Positions 63,101 through 64,000 of a DNA stretch of 64,000 nucleotides are shown here, one piece after another. A program made the position numbers and the translations under genes. The notes under the pieces are model-generated. The model worked only from the letters and a program-made list of their open reading frames with translations. It made no database searches and was not told the DNA's origin. Positions within the stretch are counted from its first letter, which is position 1; every line of letters begins with the position of its first letter. Source of the DNA: Prunella strophiata (lineage: Eukaryota > Chordata > Aves > Passeriformes > Prunellidae); contig JAZBQD010000025.1 in the NCBI GenBank assembly GCA_036583965.1, forward strand, positions 16,206,910-16,270,909, read 5' to 3'.

Positions 63101-63838
63101 CAACTCTTTTCACAACTGTAATTTCAGTCTCAAGAATGGATGAGCAGCTAATAAAGCATATTGTATAAAGAGAACAAAGATGTTTCATACACTGATTGAA
63201 AAAAGGGCAAACTCAAAAAGATACAAAACAAAATTTCAATATTAGTTTTCATTTGCATTGTTTCACCTTTTTTTTCAAAACACATCACTGTTTTTTCAGA
63301 GATGTGAAACAGAAAAGCCCAGACAAGGAAAACTCTTCTTTTTCCCTACAGCTGCTTCCTATTTCTTGCTTGGACAGGAAAGAAATAATAATGTTTAAGA
63401 ACTGACTTTTAATTTCATTATTTTTGACAATAATATAATGATAATTGCGTTTCCAGTGTGTTTATGGCTTTCCACAATGAGCAATATTGCTAATTAGAAG
63501 AACTAAGACAGAAGAGTCAACAGCAACGGACCAGTTACTGCCCACAGGACACAGAGCCAGCTACCAGAGTGGGAGAGGAGCTTGGAAATACAGGGCAGTT
63601 AGGAAAAGAATGGTTTTTAATATATTTTAAAATAGTTCATTTGTGGGTAGGACTGACTTTCTGTGGAACAAGACAGAGACTTGGTCTAGCAGAGCTCTGA
63701 CAGGGCCAATACTCACTCGCTAGGAGGGGGTGGCCGAAAGACACAGTGCCACAAGCATTTCCCATACTCCTGCTTAACCAGGGCAGGACCCTGGACTCTG
63801 CCCCGATGGTCCATCTTCCACAGAAACAAGACACCGTG
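31744..63838 (-). CDS. IFT140: IFT140 (intraflagellar transport 140), 15 internal coding exons; both ends outside window
   Basis: Fifteen exons on the minus strand join without a frame break into 2009 nt (669 codons plus 2 nt). They match vertebrate IFT140 from roughly residue 124 to 785 of about 1,460 (human numbering from memory). IFT140 is a core subunit of the IFT-A complex, which drives retrograde transport in cilia and entry of membrane receptors; human mutations cause skeletal ciliopathies. The visible part is the N-terminal WD40 double propeller (blade ends such as [42 protein letters not shown]) followed by the first segment of the C-terminal helical/TPR region ([13 protein letters not shown]). 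All borders are GT/AG. Upstream exons lie beyond 64000. The next downstream exon was not found in 1-31743, so the following intron spans more than 31 kb and encloses TMEM204. Confidence 0.96.
31941..34195 (-). other. IFT140: IFT140 intron, exons 14-15
   Basis: AT-rich intron with an A22-type tract near 33156-33179 and no recognised gene or large repeat. Confidence 0.7.
34196..34327 (-). CDS. IFT140: IFT140 window exon 14
   Basis: 132 nt, 44 codons; acceptor CCTTTTCCAG, donor GTGAGG. Encodes [44 protein letters not shown]. The internal Met is not an initiator; exon 13 splices to it in frame. Confidence 0.95.
34328..35891 (-). other. IFT140: IFT140 intron, exons 13-14
   Basis: Contains a short reversed CR1 terminus at 34641-34705; the remainder looks unique and noncoding. 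Confidence 0.7.
34641..34705 (-). mobile_element. CR1 LINE 3'-end fragment (short)
   Basis: AGAATCACAGAATAAGAGAATCACAGAATGGTTTGGGTTGGAAGGGGCCTTAAAAAC includes the terminal octamer-like repeat of CR1 twice; only about 65 bp. Confidence 0.8.
35892..36039 (-). CDS. IFT140: IFT140 window exon 13
   Basis: 148 nt; acceptor CTCTTGGTAG, donor GTATGG (weak at +4/+5). Encodes [30 protein letters not shown] and a polar linker ending EGT. The [12 protein letters not shown] core identifies the family. Confidence 0.94.
36424..36728 (-). mobile_element. CR1 LINE 3' fragment
   Basis: Begins AACATGGAATCATTAAGATTGGAAGACTCC, continues ACCACTAAACCATGTCCCAGAGTGCCACATTCACAC, CAGCCTGTTCCAATGCCTG and ACAACTTGAGGCCATTTCCTC, a reversed CR1 subfamily also seen at 59221. 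Confidence 0.85.
38768..38772. repeat. Target-site duplication CAAGG, left copy
   Basis: Immediately precedes the TG of the inner LTR; the matching copy is at 40271-40275. Confidence 0.85.
38773..40270 (+). mobile_element. Inner solo LTR (1,498 bp) with perfect 5-bp target duplication
   Basis: Starts TGTCGTGGCTTGACACAG and ends GCATCAAACCATGACA, near-perfect inverted ends. It is flanked by CAAGG at 38768-38772 and CAAGG at 40271-40275. A polyadenylation signal sits in GGTTAATAAAGTGGTT near 40130, followed by the R/U5-like AGAGCCTGCTTTGCTCTG. It contains a C16 run and a (GA)33 tract. No gag/pol is present, so it is a recombined solo LTR. Confidence 0.88.
39072..39174. repeat. C16 run followed by (GA)33 microsatellite
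   Basis: Sixteen C at 39072-39087, a short GGGG-bearing spacer, then (GA)33 from 39101 to 39166 with an imperfect AGAGAGAG end. It is inside the inner LTR and generates long Arg-Glu or Ser-Leu dipeptide frames that are not genes. Confidence 0.95.
40271..40275. repeat. Target-site duplication CAAGG, right copy
   Basis: Immediately follows the CA end of the inner LTR; identical to 38768-38772. Confidence 0.85.
41183..41310 (-). CDS. IFT140: IFT140 window exon 12
   Basis: 128 nt; acceptor TCTTGTAG, donor GTAAGA. Encodes [28 protein letters not shown] and a variable Gly/Ser-containing end. The next intron (36040-41182) carries the nested LTRs. Confidence 0.93.
41311..41743 (-). other. IFT140: IFT140 intron, exons 11-12 (433 bp)
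   Basis: Short intron with no recognised element. Confidence 0.85.
41744..41861 (-). CDS. IFT140: IFT140 window exon 11
   Basis: 118 nt; acceptor CTTCCCACAG, donor GTGAGG. Encodes [17 protein letters not shown] and [19 protein letters not shown]. The donor is placed so that exon 12 continues in phase 0; the open frame beyond it is intron. Confidence 0.92.
41862..43358 (-). other. IFT140: IFT140 intron, exons 10-11
   Basis: AT-rich, no repeat or exon recognised. Confidence 0.75.
43359..43486 (-). CDS. IFT140: IFT140 window exon 10
   Basis: 128 nt; acceptor TTCTTCCCAG, donor GTATTA. Encodes [41 protein letters not shown], a complete blade. Confidence 0.95.
43487..44277 (-). other. IFT140: IFT140 intron, exons 9-10
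   Basis: AT-rich, no recognised feature. Confidence 0.75.
44278..44369 (-). CDS. IFT140: IFT140 window exon 9
   Basis: 92 nt; acceptor TGTTCCAG, donor GTAAGG. Encodes [20 protein letters not shown] and RIQVRTWQ, matching the family segment that precedes GTVKQLL. Confidence 0.94.
44370..45527 (-). other. IFT140: IFT140 intron, exons 8-9
   Basis: Contains an A-rich tract near 44652-44668 and a sense CR1 tail at 45322-45443. Confidence 0.75.
45322..45443 (+). mobile_element. CR1 LINE 3'-end fragment
   Basis: TGTACCTCCCTGCCCATGGCAGAGGGGGTTAGAACAAGATG, then AAAGTCCCTTCCAACCCAAACCATTCTTTGATTCTATGC, the canonical CR1 terminus in sense. Confidence 0.88.
45528..45600 (-). CDS. IFT140: IFT140 window exon 8
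   Basis: 73 nt; acceptor TTGTTTTAG, donor GTAGGA. Encodes the WD strand pair [16 protein letters not shown] and the turn TFRSA. Confidence 0.94.
45601..45979 (-). other. IFT140: IFT140 intron, exons 7-8 (379 bp)
   Basis: Short intron, nothing else recognised. Confidence 0.85.
45980..46183 (-). CDS. IFT140: IFT140 window exon 7
   Basis: 204 nt (68 codons, phase 0 both ends); acceptor TTATGTACAG. Encodes [45 protein letters not shown], one of the best conserved parts of IFT140. The donor GTTAAT is weaker than the other donors. Confidence 0.96.
46349..46776 (-). repeat. 3' LTR of the ERVL-like provirus
   Basis: From 46366 the + strand reads TGTGTCTGCCAAGGAAGGC and stays closely similar to 51349 onward for about 140 bp, including CCAAATTATTATAACTTCAAAAATACAG. 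Beyond about 46520 similarity becomes patchy. A TG start at 46349 is suggested by alignment to 51332, and the CA end at 46776 by a following pyrimidine run; both are tentative. Confidence 0.55.
47205..49640 (-). pseudogene. ERV pol relic: reverse transcriptase, RNase H, integrase
   Basis: Reverse transcriptase block A (TVDIANAFF) and the LPQGW box lie in 49400-49194. The YIDD box at 49149-49138 is in another frame, which shows a frameshift in the palm. A stop interrupts the segment upstream near 49420. An RNase H-like region lies around 48600-47900, with the TD pair of its active site near 48050. The integrase core lies in 47675-47316, where both positions expected to be catalytic Asp read Asn (QNNYITLP and SNNRTHF). 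The Glu-bearing helix follows near 47260 in a shifted frame. Clearly inactive. Confidence 0.85.
49740..50620 (-). pseudogene. ERV gag relic
   Basis: Two open stretches (50582 to 50241 and 50195 to 49770) carry gag-like sequence; the second opens with an AVLE...NEQ block that is also present in the element at 55860-56252. The blocks are in different frames and stops separate them, so the gene is broken. Capsid/nucleocapsid subdomains cannot be assigned safely. Confidence 0.65.
51309..51326 (-). other. Candidate primer-binding site of the ERVL-like provirus
   Basis: On the element strand TGGTAACCAGTGTGGGGC begins five bases after the LTR end (CA-TTAAT-TGG). The related element at 57221-57238 has TGGTGACCA at the same relative place. 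The priming tRNA is not identified. Confidence 0.5.
51332..51580 (-). repeat. 5' LTR (partial or diverged) of the ERVL-like provirus
   Basis: The + strand starts TGTCCTGGTTTAAAAAATGT, directly after the primer-site candidate, and matches the other LTR from 51349. An AATAAA-type signal lies in the reverse complement of TTTTTTATTAC near 51472. Similarity to the partner fades after about 51580. Confidence 0.6.
52765..52913 (-). CDS. IFT140: IFT140 window exon 6
   Basis: 149 nt; acceptor AATTGCAG, donor GTAAGA. Encodes [16 protein letters not shown], a lineage-variable stretch rich in Ser, Lys and Trp, and [10 protein letters not shown]. The intron that follows holds the ERVL-like provirus. Confidence 0.95.
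52914..54104 (-). other. IFT140: IFT140 intron, exons 5-6
   Basis: Carries a reversed CR1 at 53211-53595; otherwise no recognised feature. Confidence 0.75.
53211..53595 (-). mobile_element. CR1 LINE 3' fragment
   Basis: GAGCTGGAAGAGTCCCCAAGGGTCATCCAGTCCAGCTCC, GGGGAGCCTGTTCAGTGCCTGACCACCC, CTCCCCTGGCTGGACAGAG and GTGACCTCAGCTGTTCCTCC follow reversed CR1 order. Confidence 0.85.
54105..54211 (-). CDS. IFT140: IFT140 window exon 5
   Basis: 107 nt; acceptor TGCCTTAG, donor GTGAGA. Encodes [21 protein letters not shown] and NCVSYCSTK, the end of one propeller and the start of the next. Confidence 0.94.
54212..55336 (-). other. IFT140: IFT140 intron, exons 4-5
   Basis: AT-rich with small A tracts; nothing else recognised. 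Confidence 0.75.
55337..55428 (-). CDS. IFT140: IFT140 window exon 4
   Basis: 92 nt; acceptor GTTAACAG, donor GTAAGA. Encodes [13 protein letters not shown] and a blade strand [12 protein letters not shown], matching the segment after the conserved EEVMK/EELMK. Confidence 0.93.
55860..56830 (-). pseudogene. ERV gag relic of the truncated element
   Basis: An open stretch of 130 codons (56252 down) begins [13 protein letters not shown] and includes NEQF, homologous to the gag block at 50195. A second stretch (56820-56458) is Glu- and Gln-rich with a Lys-rich patch. No protease or pol follows. Confidence 0.65.
57221..57238 (-). other. Candidate primer-binding site of the gag-only element
   Basis: On the element strand TGGTGACCAAGGTAAGGC begins six bases after the LTR end (CA-TTTAAT-TGG). 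Confidence 0.5.
57245..58165 (-). repeat. 5' LTR of the gag-only element (about 920 bp)
   Basis: The + strand runs from TGCGGTGGCTTAACACC to CCGCCCACCTCCGCA, short inverted TG/CA ends. It is GC-rich between 57480 and 58040 and contains degenerate repeats of GGCTGGACTGGG type near 57780-57852. Long open frames on both strands here lack protein resemblance. Confidence 0.6.
58487..58662 (-). CDS. IFT140: IFT140 window exon 3
   Basis: 176 nt; acceptor TGCTACAG, donor GTAAGA. Encodes [16 protein letters not shown], the strand [14 protein letters not shown] and [10 protein letters not shown]. The frame joins both neighbours (phase 1 in, phase 0 out). Confidence 0.95.
59221..60110 (-). mobile_element. 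CR1 LINE 3' fragment, about 890 bp
   Basis: The longest CR1 copy here. It begins ATAATCATAGAATCACAGAATCATTAAGGTTGGAAAAGACC, continues with CCCTGGGCAACCCATTCCAATGC, CCTGGCACAACTTGAGGC, CCTTTCCTCCAGGCTGAGCC and extends into terminal ORF2-like sequence (reverse frame 60105-59881, tail of the CR1 reverse transcriptase protein). Confidence 0.92.
60424..61090 (-). mobile_element. CR1 LINE 3' fragment, about 670 bp
   Basis: Carries GCCACGGGCAGGGACACCTCCCACTAGTCCAGG, CTCCAAGCCCTGTCCAACC, GGGCACCCTGTGCCAGGGCC, CCAGCTCTCCCAGCTTGGCTCC and CACCAGCACCCCCAAGTCC in reversed CR1 order. Confidence 0.9.
61233..61833 (+). mobile_element. Solo ERV LTR (601 bp) with near-match target duplication
   Basis: Starts TGTCTTGGGGTGACTTTATAATACTG and ends CTCAAACCAAGGCA, roughly inverted ends. 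A polyadenylation signal is in TGTTAAATAAACAGG near 61700, then GAAATTGCTTTCGTCC. Flanks are GAGGC (61228-61232) and GAGGT (61834-61838), a 5-bp duplication with one difference. Antisense to IFT140. Its small open frames are not genes. Confidence 0.75.
62934..63076 (-). CDS. IFT140: IFT140 window exon 2
   Basis: 143 nt; acceptor CTTTGCAG, donor GTAAGA. Encodes [20 protein letters not shown] followed by NWKK and a blade strand LSFFITLTD. Strongly conserved with the family. Confidence 0.95.
63077..63716 (-). other. IFT140: IFT140 intron, exons 1-2
   Basis: Unique-looking AT-rich DNA, no feature recognised. Confidence 0.75.
63717..63838 (-). CDS. IFT140: IFT140 window exon 1
   Basis: 122 nt between an AG acceptor (preceded by GTCTTTTTCT) and the donor GTGAGT. 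It encodes a WD-blade end, [16 protein letters not shown], then QEYGK and FRPPPPS, matching about human residues 124-163. Ends in phase 2. Confidence 0.92.
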
Positions 63839-64000
63839 CTAGAAAAAGACAAGTTAATTCATTATCCTTTGCACACAGATGAGGATCCAGACTCAAGCTA
63901 ATCACTGCACATAAAAATAAATTTTATTTTTAAAAATAAAAGTAATAATACATTTTTATTTTAAAAATAAGTTTTATTGCCAGAGCAACACCCTTCCTTT
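63839..64000 (-). other. IFT140: IFT140 intron upstream of window exon 1 (partial)
   Basis: AT-rich DNA with TTTTATTTTAAAAATA blocks to the window edge; the preceding exon lies outside. Confidence 0.7.

Overview
The window is vertebrate nuclear DNA and almost certainly avian. It has spliced genes with long introns. It is littered with truncated CR1 LINE 3' ends, recognisable by the avian phrase 'cagaatggtttgggttggaaggg' in either orientation. It also holds several endogenous-retrovirus LTRs of types I associate with songbirds, so passerine is the best guess (inference from repeat style, not from a search).

Two protein-coding genes are supported. TMEM204 (claudin-like CLP24) is on the + strand. 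It is complete in three coding exons (4312-4591, 17440-17595, 29306-29550) that join in frame to a 226-residue four-helix membrane protein, the family's usual length. IFT140, a core subunit of the ciliary IFT-A complex, is on the - strand. Fifteen consecutive internal coding exons lie between 63838 and 31744, all with GT/AG borders and matching phases. They encode about 670 residues of the WD40 region and the start of the TPR region. Its first exons lie beyond 64000 and its C-terminal exons beyond base 1. TMEM204 therefore sits entirely inside one IFT140 intron, in antisense, the same arrangement I recall from human chromosome 16.

Layout: 1-4300 is TMEM204 upstream DNA with a solo LTR, two CR1 pieces and a GC-richer block that may hold the promoter and 5' exon. 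4312-29550 is TMEM204 with two introns of about 12-13 kb. 29551-31743 is its 3' UTR and the gap to IFT140. 31744-63838 is IFT140, whose introns carry most of the mobile DNA: an LTR nested inside another LTR (38180-40977), a decayed env-less ERVL-like provirus (46349-51580), a gag-only relative with a different LTR (55860-58165), a run of two CR1 copies (59221-61090) and another solo LTR (61233-61833).

The two genes do not form a pathway. TMEM204 acts at endothelial junctions and IFT140 in retrograde ciliary transport. Their link is positional nesting. I found no CRISPR, operon, tRNA, rRNA or novel gene system. The most informative oddities are in the retroviral layer: a nested LTR with a perfect 5-bp target duplication, retroviral copies in sense orientation within IFT140 introns, unusual primer-binding sites, and an LTR pair that does not match along its whole length.
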